This document shows positions 10,849 to 21,409 of a stretch of 64,000 bases of DNA, in pieces. Location: NCBI GenBank assembly GCA_029068165.1, contig JAIEDA010000011.1, positions 126,058-190,057 on the forward strand, written 5' to 3'. Origin of the DNA: Clostridia bacterium (GTDB lineage Bacteria > Bacillota > Clostridia > Christensenellales > UBA3700). Every line of letters starts with the position of its first letter. Position 1 is the first letter of the stretch. The position numbers were made by a program, and so were the translations under genes. The notes below the pieces were generated by a model. It was not told the origin of the DNA and ran no database searches. It worked only from the letters and a program-made list of their open reading frames with translations.

Positions 10849-12108
10849 ATGTTAGATTTGAAATTCGTGTGTGAAAATATCCAAGAAGTAAAACAAAGAC
10901 TTGCTCATAGAAGCGGTAAATTCGACTTGGAAGGTTTGACCAAACTAGCCGAAGAAAGAAAAGCTCTTATTCAAGACGTAGAGCAAAAAAAGGCTACTAA
11001 GAACGCCGTTTCCAAACTTATTCCCTCTCTCAAGGGCGAAGAGAAAAACGCTAAGATTGCCGAAATGAAAGCAGTCGGCGAAGAAATCAAGACGCTAGAC
11101 GCTAGACTTTCCGAAGTCGAAGCCAAGATAAGCGAAATTATGCTCACTATCCCCAACCTGCCCAACAAAGACGTTCCTATCGGAAGCGACAGCGACGAAA
11201 ATTTGGAAATAAGAAAATGGGGCGAGCCGACGAAGTTTGACTTTGAACCGAAAGCTCACTGGGATATAGCCGAAGAAAAAGACTTGTGCGATTGGCCGAG
11301 AGCCGGCAAGATTGCGGGCGCAAGATTTACCGTCTATAAAGGTCTTGGCGCAAGGCTTGAAAGAGCGATTTACAACTTTATGTTGGATACGCATATAGAA
11401 GCGGGTTACACGGAGATTTTCCCGCCGTATATGGTCAACAAAAACTCTATGATAGGCACGGGACAGCTTCCAAAGTTTGCCGAAGATATGTACTACGTAA
11501 ACAACGAAGGTCAAGACTTCTATCTAGTACCGACGGCGGAAGTTCCCGTAACCAACTTGCATAGAGATGAGATCATCCCCTACGACAGCCTACCCATTTA
11601 TTACTGCGCTTACACCGCTTGTTTTAGAGGCGAAGCAGGCAGCGCGGGAAGAGATACGAGAGGTCTTATCCGCCAACACCAGTTTAATAAAGTCGAACTC
11701 GTCAAGTTCACTACCCCCGAAACAAGCTATCAAGAGCTCGAACACCTGACCAACAGCGCGGAAAAGATTTTGCAACTGCTCGGTATCCCCTATAGAGTAG
11801 TTTGTCTTTGCACGGGTGATTTAGGTTTTGGTTCGGCTAAGACGTACGATATTGAAGTATGGATGCCATCGTATAATAGATACGTGGAGATTTCTTCTTG
11901 CTCGGACTACGAGGACTTCCAGGCAAGGCGCGCTAGCATTCGCTATAGAGATAAGGACGGCAAGGTAAAACTCGTCCACACGCTCAACGGCAGCGGCTTG
12001 GCGGTCGGTAGAACTACCGCGGCAATCCTCGAAAACTTCCAACAATCCGACGGAAGCATCGTCATTCCCGAAGTTTTAAGAAAATATATGGGAGTAGATA
12101 AAATTTAA
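10849..12108 (+). CDS. serS: seryl-tRNA synthetase
   Basis: [21 protein letters not shown], class II motifs [50 protein letters not shown]. Confidence 0.95.
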   Translation: MLDLKFVCENIQEVKQRLAHRSGKFDLEGLTKLAEERKALIQDVEQKKATKNAVSKLIPSLKGEEKNAKIAEMKAVGEEIKTLDARLSEVEAKISEIMLTIPNLPNKDVPIGSDSDENLEIRKWGEPTKFDFEPKAHWDIAEEKDLCDWPRAGKIAGARFTVYKGLGARLERAIYNFMLDTHIEAGYTEIFPPYMVNKNSMIGTGQLPKFAEDMYYVNNEGQDFYLVPTAEVPVTNLHRDEIIPYDSLPIYYCAYTACFRGEAGSAGRDTRGLIRQHQFNKVELVKFTTPETSYQELEHLTNSAEKILQLLGIPYRVVCLCTGDLGFGSAKTYDIEVWMPSYNRYVEISSCSDYEDFQARRASIRYRDKDGKVKLVHTLNGSGLAVGRTTAAILENFQQSDGSIVIPEVLRKYMGVDKI

Positions 12109-12113
12109 TTAAG

Positions 12114-12977
12114 ATGCTCAAACAAATGCTCGCAAACAGGAAATCTAAGACTTCTTCCAATAGAATTTGGGAGTTGGATTTCCTGCGTGGAGTATGCGTG
12201 ATTTTGATGATTTTCGATCACGCAATGTACGATATAGGCTATCTTTTCGACGACGCCTGGCTTCAAGCGGGCAGCGAAAATATTGTTAAACTCGTAAATT
12301 TAGCCAAAGATTACTACTCCAACTCCGCCCTAAGGCTAACCGCTCAGCATATCGTCGTATGGATTTTTGCTTTGCTGTGCGGTATCTCCTGCTCTTTTTC
12401 AAGAAACAATCTCAAACGCGGCATACAAGCAACCATAATAGCGGGTATCATAACGATAGTGACGTTCTTTATGGACGACACTATAAAATTCGGAATACTG
12501 CACATGTTCGCGTTCTCGATCCTGCTTTGGTGGATTATAGACACGCTGTGCTGCCATAATAAGCTGATAACTTCAGGCGTTTGCCTTTTCCTCGGCGTAA
12601 TGATAATAATGCTCAACGAGGGGCTTATGAGCGTGTATGCGACCAATCCCCTAGCGTTTGCAACCGACAACAAGTATTATTTTATTGGCGAGTTTATGCT
12701 TGCTAGACCGTCGTATCCGTGGTTCTCTTCGGCGGACTATTATCCGATATTCCCCACGACGGGATATATGCTTATAGGCGCTGCGCTCGCAGTATTTCTA
12801 TATCCCAAGAAAAAATCGTTACTGCCGTGGCTCGGCAAGTACGACTGGTATAAGCCGTTCTCATTTTGGGGCAAAATCGCCATTTGGGTATACGCGCTGC
12901 ACCAAGTCGTCGTAGTGGTATTGTTGGCGTTGATTTCCTTTATATTTATCACACCCGGCAATTTCGTAGTGATATAA
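12114..12977 (+). CDS. DUF1624 / heparan-alpha-glucosaminide N-acetyltransferase-like membrane protein
   Basis: N-terminal ELDFLRGVCVILMIFDHAMYDIGYLF, multiple TM segments. Confidence 0.75.
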   Translation: MLKQMLANRKSKTSSNRIWELDFLRGVCVILMIFDHAMYDIGYLFDDAWLQAGSENIVKLVNLAKDYYSNSALRLTAQHIVVWIFALLCGISCSFSRNNLKRGIQATIIAGIITIVTFFMDDTIKFGILHMFAFSILLWWIIDTLCCHNKLITSGVCLFLGVMIIMLNEGLMSVYATNPLAFATDNKYYFIGEFMLARPSYPWFSSADYYPIFPTTGYMLIGAALAVFLYPKKKSLLPWLGKYDWYKPFSFWGKIAIWVYALHQVVVVVLLALISFIFITPGNFVVI

Positions 12978-13000
12978 CAATCTCTTGCTATATTATGAAG

Positions 13001-13034
13001 AAAGGAACGCAGTCGCGTTCCTTTTGATTTGTTT
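13001..13034 (+). terminator. intrinsic terminator of leuS-serS-DUF1624 unit
   Basis: AAAGGAACGC-AGTC-GCGTTCCTTT followed by TGATTTGTTTT. Confidence 0.8.
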
Positions 13035-13226
13035 TGTCCAATTATTTACCGCAACTTACGACCACTCTACGTTCCGCTTAGAATGACGATTTTATTTCTA
13101 ACGGACTATTCTATTGAAACCTTGAGCATAGTCGAAGGGTTTAAACAGCTTACAAAACTATCTAGAGTTATTCCTTAGTCGGCTTAAGCGGTTAAGTGGG
13201 ATTAGCTAAATCCTCACCGCTAAACG

Positions 13227-16200
13227 TTATTTCTTGTATGCTTTTTGCTCTTTCAAGAACTCGGCATAGCGCTCGATTTGATCTTCGCGAAGGTCTATCA
13301 TTTGCTTTGCCGTTTCAAACGATTCAGCGTCGGCTACGACTAGCTCGCTTTCCTTGACTTTTATCTTAGACCCTTCCGCGTTGCGGCGAATGTCTTTGAA
13401 ATACTCGTCCTCCATCTTGAACAACGCTACCGTCGTGTCTTTCTTTATCGTCAGCTTGACAAGCGGATTGATAGACGATTGACCAAGCAAGATATTGTAG
13501 GTCAACTTCTTTTCCTTGCACTTGTCTTTAGAGAGAGCGTATTCGCGGAGCTTATCGAAGAACTTCTTTTGCTCTTTGCTCAACCTAGCATAAGCTTCGT
13601 CGATGTTAAGTCTTGGCGCTCTTTCCACTGCGGGAGCTTTCTTCTCGGCAGGTACTTTGACGATTTTCTCGACTATCTTCTCTACAGGTACTTTAACTAT
13701 CTTTTCGACAGGCTTTTCCACTATCTTTTCGACGGGTTTTTCTACGACTTTTTCTACTACCTTGTCGGAAGCAGCTCCCCTTTGCTCGTCGCGTTCGAGA
13801 AGTCTTTCGATCAGCTTTTCTTGATTGAGTATCATTTTCTCAACTCTCTCTTCGGTTCGACGCATTTCTTCTTTATTGTCCTTGATTTCGTCGGCGAGGA
13901 GTTTAACTACTTCGTCGCTCGTATTACTAGCCTGTTGCGGTAGCAACGCTTGCACGCTTGGTAGCAACGCCGCCACTGTTTCCGTTATCATTGTCTTTAT
14001 ATGCTCGGCGTCTATTATTATATTCGTTCCGCCGCCCATCGTGGCAAACTGCGGATTACCGTTTGCATCGTACTGCGGATTAGCGTTTCCGTTCGCGCCG
14101 CCTAGCATTGACATAAACATCATCTTCATCTCTTCGTCGCGACGGCGGTTTTCCTCGTCGCGGCGTCTATATTCCTCTTCACGGAGGCGGTTTTCTTCTT
14201 GGAATCGTTTATACTCTTCGTCGCGTTTATGCAATTCTTCTTCAAGCCGCTCTATCTCGCGGTCTTTCTTCTTATTGCTCTTTCCCTCTTCAGCGCTCGG
14301 CTCTTGATTTTGCGGTTGCGCATTAACCCCTGCAGTAGCGTACGCCATAGGATTTCTCGCATATTCTAGCTTTGCGCTTTCCAACTCTTCTTGAGCTTTC
14401 TTAAATCCGCGTTTCTCTAGCAGCATAAAGACAAACGCTAATACCGCTACGCCCAATAGCGTAAAAGCTAAGATTGTCCATATCTTGTAATCAATATTCC
14501 ACAGCTTCTCACCCGCTGTGAACAGCGCGATTGCGTAAGCCGGCGTAGTATACTTCTTCGTTTCTTTCTTCGCTTTGCTACGCTTGCTTGCGTACGACAA
14601 GCCTTTCGCCGTGAACGCTACTATCAAGATTATTGATACTCCGCTGACGATTACTTGCCAATACTTTTGCAAAAACTCTTTTATCTTCTCTAAAGTTTTG
14701 TTGCCGTCTTTATTGTCGCCGCCCTGCGTAGGATCGTTCGGCGTGGTATTCGGCGCGTCAGGGTCGACTTGCGGATAGTTGGGATTCGTAGGATCGTTGG
14801 GATCGTGCAGTCCTCCCGCTATGTCATCAGCCGATAGACTAAACGTATAGTAATCCGTATCGTATACCGAGCCATATCCGTCCGCTATTGAGAATTGTAT
14901 ATTGTTCCTATGCGCGTCTTTTATCGTCGCTTTGATTTGATATACCTTGTCAGCTTCGATATCGTTTACGTTTGTTACTTCATTGCCGTTCTCGTCAATG
15001 ATTGTATACTCAAGCGCGTATATTTGTCCATACTCAAGTTTGAGCACCGGCGGTCTTGCAGTGTTTATCCACTCAGGCGTTATCTCAGCGGGTACTATAG
15101 TGAACTGATAGCTCGTCGTTCCCTCTATATAGTACTTGTTGGCATACGTTGACTTAAGCGTTATTTCCACCCAATACGTTCCGCTCTCTACAGGCGCTCC
15201 GCTAAGCATTGTGTAGCCGTCCTCTTTGAAGTACGTTAGGTCAAAATAGCCGTTGTTTAAGTTAGCGCCAGTTGTCTTTACCGTCACTTGTCTTGGTTGA
15301 GTGTTGTAGCTAAACTCCGTCTTTGCAGGTTCTACCGTTATCTTTATTAGCGAAGCGTTGATTGCTCCTACCATAAACGGTCTTGATTGAGCGTTGGGAT
15401 TCTCGAGCACGTAGTTGGTCGTGTCTTGAAGCACAGGCTTTGCTACGTACCACTTTGCTCCCTCGCTTGGCATTTCCAATTCGTCTACAGTCAAGCCTGT
15501 TGCTCCCGCAGGTATTTGTCCGTTGGAATCGGTTTCGTAATACAAATAAGATACTACAGTATCCGCGCTCGGGTCTTTGAGCTGCAAGATATTGAAAGTC
15601 TTGTTGCTGTCGGGGTGAGCGACGGTGCTCCAACTTGAAGTGGATATCTTATGCGGCACTACCTGCCAAGCCTTTTCCCATTCAAAGTCTTCGTTATCTC
15701 CAAATCCAGTATAGGTCGATTTATCCCCTTCTACAGGCAATATATAGTTGCCCTCGTATTCGGGAGCTAATTCAAACTCTACTGAAGCTGTTCCGCTGTT
15801 GCCTACTACTGAACCAACGTTGGTAGAATAACCGTTCGTCGGGACTAGCAAACCTTTAGGCAACGTCGTCGGGTCAAGCGTAGCGTATACAGCCTGTCCG
15901 CCATTGTACGGCAAGTCGCCGTCGTTTAGCCACTTGACACCTGACAAATCTATTAGAGCAGGTACTATTTCCCACTTGATTACAAACGTTACGACAACGC
16001 TTGAATCTTCAAGTTTATACACTTCTACTTTCGTCGTGTAAGTATCTACGTTTACGCCGACGTTGGTATTTGTTGAAGTACCCTTGATTACCTCGTATCC
16101 GTTACTTAGACCGCTTGTATTGAGCGCGTAGCCTTTCGGATATGCTGAAGCTCTAAATTCAACGCGATTTCCCGTGTAACTAATAGTCTTGCCGGAACTT

Positions 16201-18365
16201 GCGAAGTCTATCTCAATTTGATTACTGCTATTCCTTGGGTCGTCAATGTCGCTATCCACATAGCAACCTACTTGCGCTACTCCACCCACAAACAGTTGCC
16301 ATCTCAGCACGTTGGGATTGTCTTCCTCCACTCTCAGCGTTGGAGTTGTCGAAAACACGAAAGTATACTCTTTTGACAAGCAATCTATTGCCAAAGTGTA
16401 CGCTTCGTTGCTATGAACTACTTTACTCAAGTCAAGCGAGATATCCTCCATTCCGCTTGCGCTCGTCAAATCTATGTTGCCCGTTATTGTCCTCGGCGCA
16501 ACGTTTTCGCGCTCTGCCGTAATTGCTATTACCGCGTTGTGAGTCGAGTATATTTGTCCCGGCGCTATGTTCATTAGCGCATTGAGCGTCGCGCCCTCTT
16601 TTCCAGTAAAGTCCGTTGAACCTCCTATCGCTCCCGTCGTCAAGTCAACAGTAACTACCTTTGGGATTATTGTGAAAGATATCTTTCCCGACGAAGGCGC
16701 GTCTTTCCACTGGAAATGCTCGTCGTCCACAAGCGAGAACGTCAATTCGTATGTATCAACGTCGACCGCACTGTATGCCCAACCGTAGTTGCTTTGAGTT
16801 ACACCACTTGGGAAATTTGCCTTAACGAGTTTGGTGAAGTAGTCAGTCCTGCTTACGCCGAAAAGGCTATTCAACTGAGTTATGAGCGAGCTGTCGTACG
16901 CCACGTCAAACTCCTGTCCCGACGCTCCGGCAAAAGCTTTCGAATTCCCTCCGCCCTGCCACGTCGGATACGGCAAGTATCGCTTGATTACGGTGAAGTT
17001 TATAGTTTGCTTTCCGGTCGTGCCGTCAGCCCAAAAGTCGTCACTGTCCTTAAAGGTTAGTTCAACAGTATAACTGCCCGGTTCAAGCGGAGTTTCTTTT
17101 GAATCGCCTTTCCAATAGGTTACGTCAACTTTGCTTGAGTAGTCACTCTTCCACCAATCCGCAGCGCCTAATTTATTTGCTATATCTAAGTCAATGGCAC
17201 TGCCAGTATATTCAATCTCTATATCTTCCGGCAAAGACACACCAAAACCTATAGCGGATAGATTTAAGTGTATTGCCGGACGTAGACCGCTTCCGTCATT
17301 TAGACCGAAGTCGCCCTGATACATACCGTTAGCCGCGACAACATACGAAGCATTGTAAGAGTAGTAGCGACCGGACCTCAGCCAAAAATATGAGGGTGTT
17401 GCCATACGTTGATTATTATGCAAACCCCATATATAATCGGTGTACCCACTGGACGCAACCGGTGTGTAGTTACTGCAACCTACCTCGCTTAAGCTTGGAA
17501 GCCATATATAGTCGTCGCCCCAAGCGTCGTACGCTTGCGCGCCGACTGACGCCCAGTTATAAAACGACCAAGATCCGCCCTGTGAATAATTGCCATTCGT
17601 ATTGGCAGTACTGCTATACCACGAAGCGCCTTCAGGATTGGCGGTTAATGCCTCATTACCCAACGTATACCTTACAGTATTATCAGTTGTCATACCGAAT
17701 TTCGCCAAATTCTCATTATTTTGATATGAAATATACTTAGGTTGCACTAGGTATTGTTGCGCAAAGTCATCGTCTTTAGTTGTATCATCACGGAAAAGCC
17801 CCCAGGTAGAAGCAGTCGCGCTGTCTTTCACTAACGCGTAACGCACGTTACTCGTGCTGTATGCATTATACCCTACTGCATTTGTATTGGCGCCCCACGC
17901 CTGCGTGATCGTAGTGTCAGCAAGATATAACGTAGCGACAATATTCTTGTCACTTGTAGTATCTTTCGTCACTGAAGCTACCATCCACTTTAAGCCGCCG
18001 AGCGTAACCACCAAGCCGTTGTCATTGCTGATGCTAGCATTAATTGTTTTTGACTGTAAGACCTTACTACCAAAATAATCTACGCCTTTGGTGTCAATAT
18101 AGCTATCCGGATCATTATTGCCAAAAATGTATCTCTCAAGTTCGTTCGCAACGCTTATGTTGATTTCGCTTTTGGTTGCGTCCCATAAATCGTCGCCGTT
18201 TCCGATGACAGTCGCCGACGCCAAGCCTGCGCCGTTCAACGCGTTGGCTTTCTTCTTCAGTTCGCTTTGTCCTATCAAAACGCAACTCAAGACTAAGCAT
18301 AATATCATCATTACGCTTAGCAATATGCATATCCTTTTCCCGTTTTTTCCAAGAGCTTTTACCAT
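13227..18365 (-). CDS. giant exported/membrane-spanning protein: DUF6273-like domain, MBG-like repeats, TM segments, cytoplasmic coiled coil and (V/I)EKPVEK repeats
   Basis: 1712 aa; signal-like N-terminus RICILLSVMMILCLVLSCVLIG; YIWLPSLSEV...YFWLRSGRY...GSGLRPAIHLNLS resembles DUF6273; hydrophobic segments WQVIVSGVSIILIVAFTA and IWTILAFTLLGVAVLAFVFMLL; coiled coil REIERLEEELHKRDEEYKRFQEEN...; VVEKPVEKIVEKPVEKIVKVP. Confidence 0.75.
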   Translation of the reverse strand: MVKALGKNGKRICILLSVMMILCLVLSCVLIGQSELKKKANALNGAGLASATVIGNGDDLWDATKSEINISVANELERYIFGNNDPDSYIDTKGVDYFGSKVLQSKTINASISNDNGLVVTLGGLKWMVASVTKDTTSDKNIVATLYLADTTITQAWGANTNAVGYNAYSTSNVRYALVKDSATASTWGLFRDDTTKDDDFAQQYLVQPKYISYQNNENLAKFGMTTDNTVRYTLGNEALTANPEGASWYSSTANTNGNYSQGGSWSFYNWASVGAQAYDAWGDDYIWLPSLSEVGCSNYTPVASSGYTDYIWGLHNNQRMATPSYFWLRSGRYYSYNASYVVAANGMYQGDFGLNDGSGLRPAIHLNLSAIGFGVSLPEDIEIEYTGSAIDLDIANKLGAADWWKSDYSSKVDVTYWKGDSKETPLEPGSYTVELTFKDSDDFWADGTTGKQTINFTVIKRYLPYPTWQGGGNSKAFAGASGQEFDVAYDSSLITQLNSLFGVSRTDYFTKLVKANFPSGVTQSNYGWAYSAVDVDTYELTFSLVDDEHFQWKDAPSSGKISFTIIPKVVTVDLTTGAIGGSTDFTGKEGATLNALMNIAPGQIYSTHNAVIAITAERENVAPRTITGNIDLTSASGMEDISLDLSKVVHSNEAYTLAIDCLSKEYTFVFSTTPTLRVEEDNPNVLRWQLFVGGVAQVGCYVDSDIDDPRNSSNQIEIDFASSGKTISYTGNRVEFRASAYPKGYALNTSGLSNGYEVIKGTSTNTNVGVNVDTYTTKVEVYKLEDSSVVVTFVIKWEIVPALIDLSGVKWLNDGDLPYNGGQAVYATLDPTTLPKGLLVPTNGYSTNVGSVVGNSGTASVEFELAPEYEGNYILPVEGDKSTYTGFGDNEDFEWEKAWQVVPHKISTSSWSTVAHPDSNKTFNILQLKDPSADTVVSYLYYETDSNGQIPAGATGLTVDELEMPSEGAKWYVAKPVLQDTTNYVLENPNAQSRPFMVGAINASLIKITVEPAKTEFSYNTQPRQVTVKTTGANLNNGYFDLTYFKEDGYTMLSGAPVESGTYWVEITLKSTYANKYYIEGTTSYQFTIVPAEITPEWINTARPPVLKLEYGQIYALEYTIIDENGNEVTNVNDIEADKVYQIKATIKDAHRNNIQFSIADGYGSVYDTDYYTFSLSADDIAGGLHDPNDPTNPNYPQVDPDAPNTTPNDPTQGGDNKDGNKTLEKIKEFLQKYWQVIVSGVSIILIVAFTAKGLSYASKRSKAKKETKKYTTPAYAIALFTAGEKLWNIDYKIWTILAFTLLGVAVLAFVFMLLEKRGFKKAQEELESAKLEYARNPMAYATAGVNAQPQNQEPSAEEGKSNKKKDREIERLEEELHKRDEEYKRFQEENRLREEEYRRRDEENRRRDEEMKMMFMSMLGGANGNANPQYDANGNPQFATMGGGTNIIIDAEHIKTMITETVAALLPSVQALLPQQASNTSDEVVKLLADEIKDNKEEMRRTEERVEKMILNQEKLIERLLERDEQRGAASDKVVEKVVEKPVEKIVEKPVEKIVKVPVEKIVEKIVKVPAEKKAPAVERAPRLNIDEAYARLSKEQKKFFDKLREYALSKDKCKEKKLTYNILLGQSSINPLVKLTIKKDTTVALFKMEDEYFKDIRRNAEGSKIKVKESELVVADAESFETAKQMIDLREDQIERYAEFLKEQKAYKK
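13647..13766 (-). repeat. in-frame tandem repeat encoding (V/I)VEKPVEKIVKVPVEK
   Basis: Short tandem codon repeats giving VVEKVVEKPVEKIVEKPVEKIVKVPVEKIVEKIVKVPAEK. Confidence 0.85.
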
Positions 18366-18424
18366 ACTCTTTCCCGTGTCCTTTTCTTTTTAATAAGTAT
18401 AGAATTTAGTCTTTTTTTGACTAG

Positions 18425-18450
18425 GTCAGGAAATGTGTACTTTTCCTGAC
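18425..18450. repeat. local inverted repeat GTCAGGAAA / TTTCCTGAC
   Basis: GTCAGGAAATGTGTACTTTTCCTGAC; part of a larger inverted pair with 18541-18556. Confidence 0.7.
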
Positions 18451-18556
18451 TTATTTATCTTGTATTCGACAAGGGGGATTTTGTATAATATATGTGTAGA
18501 AATTTGTTAAAAATAAGTATATTTTTGACATAAATCTTCGGTCAGGAAAAGTACAC
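18435..18556. repeat. 16-bp perfect inverted repeat GTGTACTTTTCCTGAC ... GTCAGGAAAAGTACAC
   Basis: Arms 18435-18450 and 18541-18556, 90 bp apart, upstream of the 1712-aa gene. Confidence 0.8.
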
Positions 18557-18652
18557 TTTTTTTGGAATTTTTTGCTATTTGTCGATTTTTTTACTATTTT
18601 TTCTACAAATTTTACAAATTATAATTAAAGCTAATAATTGTGAGTATACAAA

Positions 18653-18679
18653 AAAGAGTAAGCATTTCGCTTACTCTTT
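18653..18679 (-). terminator. intrinsic terminator downstream of the 894-aa gene
   Basis: AAAGAGTAAGC-ATTTC-GCTTACTCTTT; on minus strand followed by a T run. Confidence 0.75.
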
Positions 18680-18724
18680 CTTTGCGTTTGTCGCCGATAG
18701 TCGTTGTATAACGCGTCAATCGTT

Positions 18725-21409
18725 TTATTTCTTTTTGGATTTAATTACAATCTTTCTTTTTCTAACGCATAACCCCACGCCGATTCCTATACTTGCCAAC
18801 ACTGCGGCTGCTCCGACTGCCTTAGCCACAGTTTTACCTTTACTGCCTAAAGAATCTACGTTATTTACTCCGTAATCTAAGTCGTCGGTTTCGTCGTCTT
18901 TATCTTTTTTGTCTGTACCTTCTTCATTTTCGTCAGGCGGAGTTTCTACCTCTTCCCCGTCGCCGTCATCAGGCGCGTCGTCGGGCGCTTCACCTTTCGG
19001 CAGTTCGTCTATTTGCAATTCAATAGACTCTATCTCGTCGCCAAGCTCATATCTATCGCTTAAACTTAGAGGCATACTGACGGATATTCTATACAAACCT
19101 ACCTCGTCTATACATTGTTTGACCTTTACAATTCCGTCAACTATCAGCTCGTACTTTACGTCCAATAGATGTACTGCGCTTTCATCGTTCACGTCGGCAA
19201 AGCCTACTTTTATAGTGTTGTCGCTTGAAAGTTCACCGTCGAAAAGTAATTGCGTAATTGTATATTTTCCTATCTCAAGCTCCGCGCCGTATACGTAAGA
19301 GTTGAGTTCGGCAAAATTGTCCACCTTGTAATTTCCGTAATCTTTCTCCGCCAACCAATATCTATACGAATCGGACGGCGTTGAATACTTGTTTGCGTCG
19401 GTTACGAACTTCAAATCTATTTCGTCGTCGCCTATTAAGTTCTCAACGGTATAATTAAACTTCCACTCAGTAAGTCCGTAAGAAGCGTAAGACTTTTCAA
19501 GAGTTACTAGAACTTCCTTAGGGGTAATAGTCCCCGCAATAATTAAAGAGTTGTTTGCAATTTCAAATTTTGACGAATCCTTTACCCATAAATCTATGAT
19601 TATATCTACCGCGCCGACGTCGACTTGAGCGTATCGCGCGCTAAATCCTAAATTGTTTTTTATAAGCATAAAATTTTGAAAAGTATCGAAAAATTCTATA
19701 TTGAGATCTACGCTTACTACGCTATCCGTTCCGTCGTAGACTTTGTTTGCAACGATATTAAACCACTGCTCGGCAACAATCATAGGCGCTCTTTTAATAA
19801 TTACTTGATATACGATAATATCGCTAACCAAACTGCCGTCGTAACTGACTGCCCTAAATTCTATTTGTGAGTTTTCAACAATTATAATATCTCCATCATA
19901 CGCAATCCATTCTCCGCCGTCTATTCTATACTCAACTACGCCGCCTATAGCTTGCGCTACAAAACTAACTTCTCCGCTCGCAACGTCGCCGCTTATATAC
20001 TCGCCGCTTTCTTCAAAGGCTTTTACTTCAAGCGCGGGCGGCTGTTGAATTTCTTGCGTTTCTTCGACCTTAAGTTCCCAATAATCCTTCCCGTCTGTTT
20101 GATACGCCGCTACTCTCATACCTATATCACCGTCAATGACTTGGCTCATAAAGTTTTGCGGTACGTTGACGTATTCCTCAAAGTCCTCGGCAATTTTCCC
20201 GTTTTCTTCTTTGTATTTTATGAACGACATCTCTCCCGAAGTACCCCGCTGTGGCATTACTTCTATTATTTGATCGTTGTTGTAATTTAGATTTACCCGC
20301 ACCCTCACGTTGTTGTCGAAATCAATATAGTTGCAATACTCTATGTCCTCTTGACTGCTCATATTGTTTGAACGCAGGTTCTCCTCTCCGCCGTACAAAT
20401 TAAGCGCGGTTACGTTGACCGCCCGCCCTATATGTACTACCGCATTCTTTGAAATTACCTCGGTTCCCGTCAACTTATCTAGATATTCAACGTCAAAATC
20501 TACGATTACGTTGTCTACTTGACCGATTGCCGCGACAGCGCCGGCATACGTCTTGCTATCATCAATGTCAATGCCTCTTCCCGATAGCTTATAAGACACG
20601 CCGCGACCTTGTATTTTTATATTCTCGCAATTTGCGGTTTCGGTCATTTCTCCTATTATTCCGCCCGCAAGCGTTTGAGCGGGTATAAACATACTTCCGA
20701 TCATACTGCCTTGTTGCGCAAACGTGAATAATCTTAAATAAAAGTCTTCGTATTTGGCTCCGACGTTGGTTATGCTGCCGTTGTTAATTCCTGCGAAACC
20801 GCCGTAGTCGGTTTTAAAGATCTCGCTTCCTTCGTAATCTTGGCTTAAATAGTAATACTCAAAGCTACCGCTTACCTGCAAATCGCAATTATGAATAAGT
20901 CCGTTATTTTCGCCGCATACAATAGACGTAGCTACTTCGCGCGCAAAACCGTCGTTGACCAAACTTACGCTTGAAGAAAATATAAACTTGATATTCTTTA
21001 TCTCGCCGTCATTTACGTTTACGAATAGTCCGTATCTATCTTCGTCCGTCGCTTCCTCGGGAGAGTAAAAGTAATATTCGCCCGCAATAACTTCGTAAAC
21101 GGTTGCCGTTGCGTACTCGTCGATTAACGTTATGCTGTGACCTCTACCGTCAAGAACTTTACCCGCGCCCAACGAAAACCCGCCGTATTCTCTATGCAAA
21201 TTTATATCCGACTGCAAATGAGCATACCCGTAGTCGGAATTAAAAAATTCAATAAGCTCCTGCTCGCTATTTATGGCTTTTGATTGTTGTGGGATTTCCT
21301 CGTTGGACTTCGTGAAAGTGTCCGTATAACTTAAAATATCTTGGCTTTGCTCAAAAACGGGGTCAACTTTAATGCATAATCGCATCAATAAAATTGTTAA
21401 GATAGACAA
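18725..21409 (-). CDS. surface protein with GLUG/beta-helix-like N-terminal region, MBG-like region, C-terminal TM and basic tail
   Basis: ORF from TTG 21409; KVLDGRGHSITLI, VNDGEIKNIKF repeats; C-terminal VAKAVGAAAVLASIGIGVGLCVRKRKIVIKSKKK. True N-terminus uncertain (see finding). Confidence 0.65.
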   Translation of the reverse strand: MSILTILLMRLCIKVDPVFEQSQDILSYTDTFTKSNEEIPQQSKAINSEQELIEFFNSDYGYAHLQSDINLHREYGGFSLGAGKVLDGRGHSITLIDEYATATVYEVIAGEYYFYSPEEATDEDRYGLFVNVNDGEIKNIKFIFSSSVSLVNDGFAREVATSIVCGENNGLIHNCDLQVSGSFEYYYLSQDYEGSEIFKTDYGGFAGINNGSITNVGAKYEDFYLRLFTFAQQGSMIGSMFIPAQTLAGGIIGEMTETANCENIKIQGRGVSYKLSGRGIDIDDSKTYAGAVAAIGQVDNVIVDFDVEYLDKLTGTEVISKNAVVHIGRAVNVTALNLYGGEENLRSNNMSSQEDIEYCNYIDFDNNVRVRVNLNYNNDQIIEVMPQRGTSGEMSFIKYKEENGKIAEDFEEYVNVPQNFMSQVIDGDIGMRVAAYQTDGKDYWELKVEETQEIQQPPALEVKAFEESGEYISGDVASGEVSFVAQAIGGVVEYRIDGGEWIAYDGDIIIVENSQIEFRAVSYDGSLVSDIIVYQVIIKRAPMIVAEQWFNIVANKVYDGTDSVVSVDLNIEFFDTFQNFMLIKNNLGFSARYAQVDVGAVDIIIDLWVKDSSKFEIANNSLIIAGTITPKEVLVTLEKSYASYGLTEWKFNYTVENLIGDDEIDLKFVTDANKYSTPSDSYRYWLAEKDYGNYKVDNFAELNSYVYGAELEIGKYTITQLLFDGELSSDNTIKVGFADVNDESAVHLLDVKYELIVDGIVKVKQCIDEVGLYRISVSMPLSLSDRYELGDEIESIELQIDELPKGEAPDDAPDDGDGEEVETPPDENEEGTDKKDKDDETDDLDYGVNNVDSLGSKGKTVAKAVGAAAVLASIGIGVGLCVRKRKIVIKSKKK

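Noticed and set aside
13647-13766. Short tandem repeats considered as CRISPR or minisatellite
   Set aside because: Repeats are in frame, encode VEKPVEK and have no unique spacers; no cas genes in the window.
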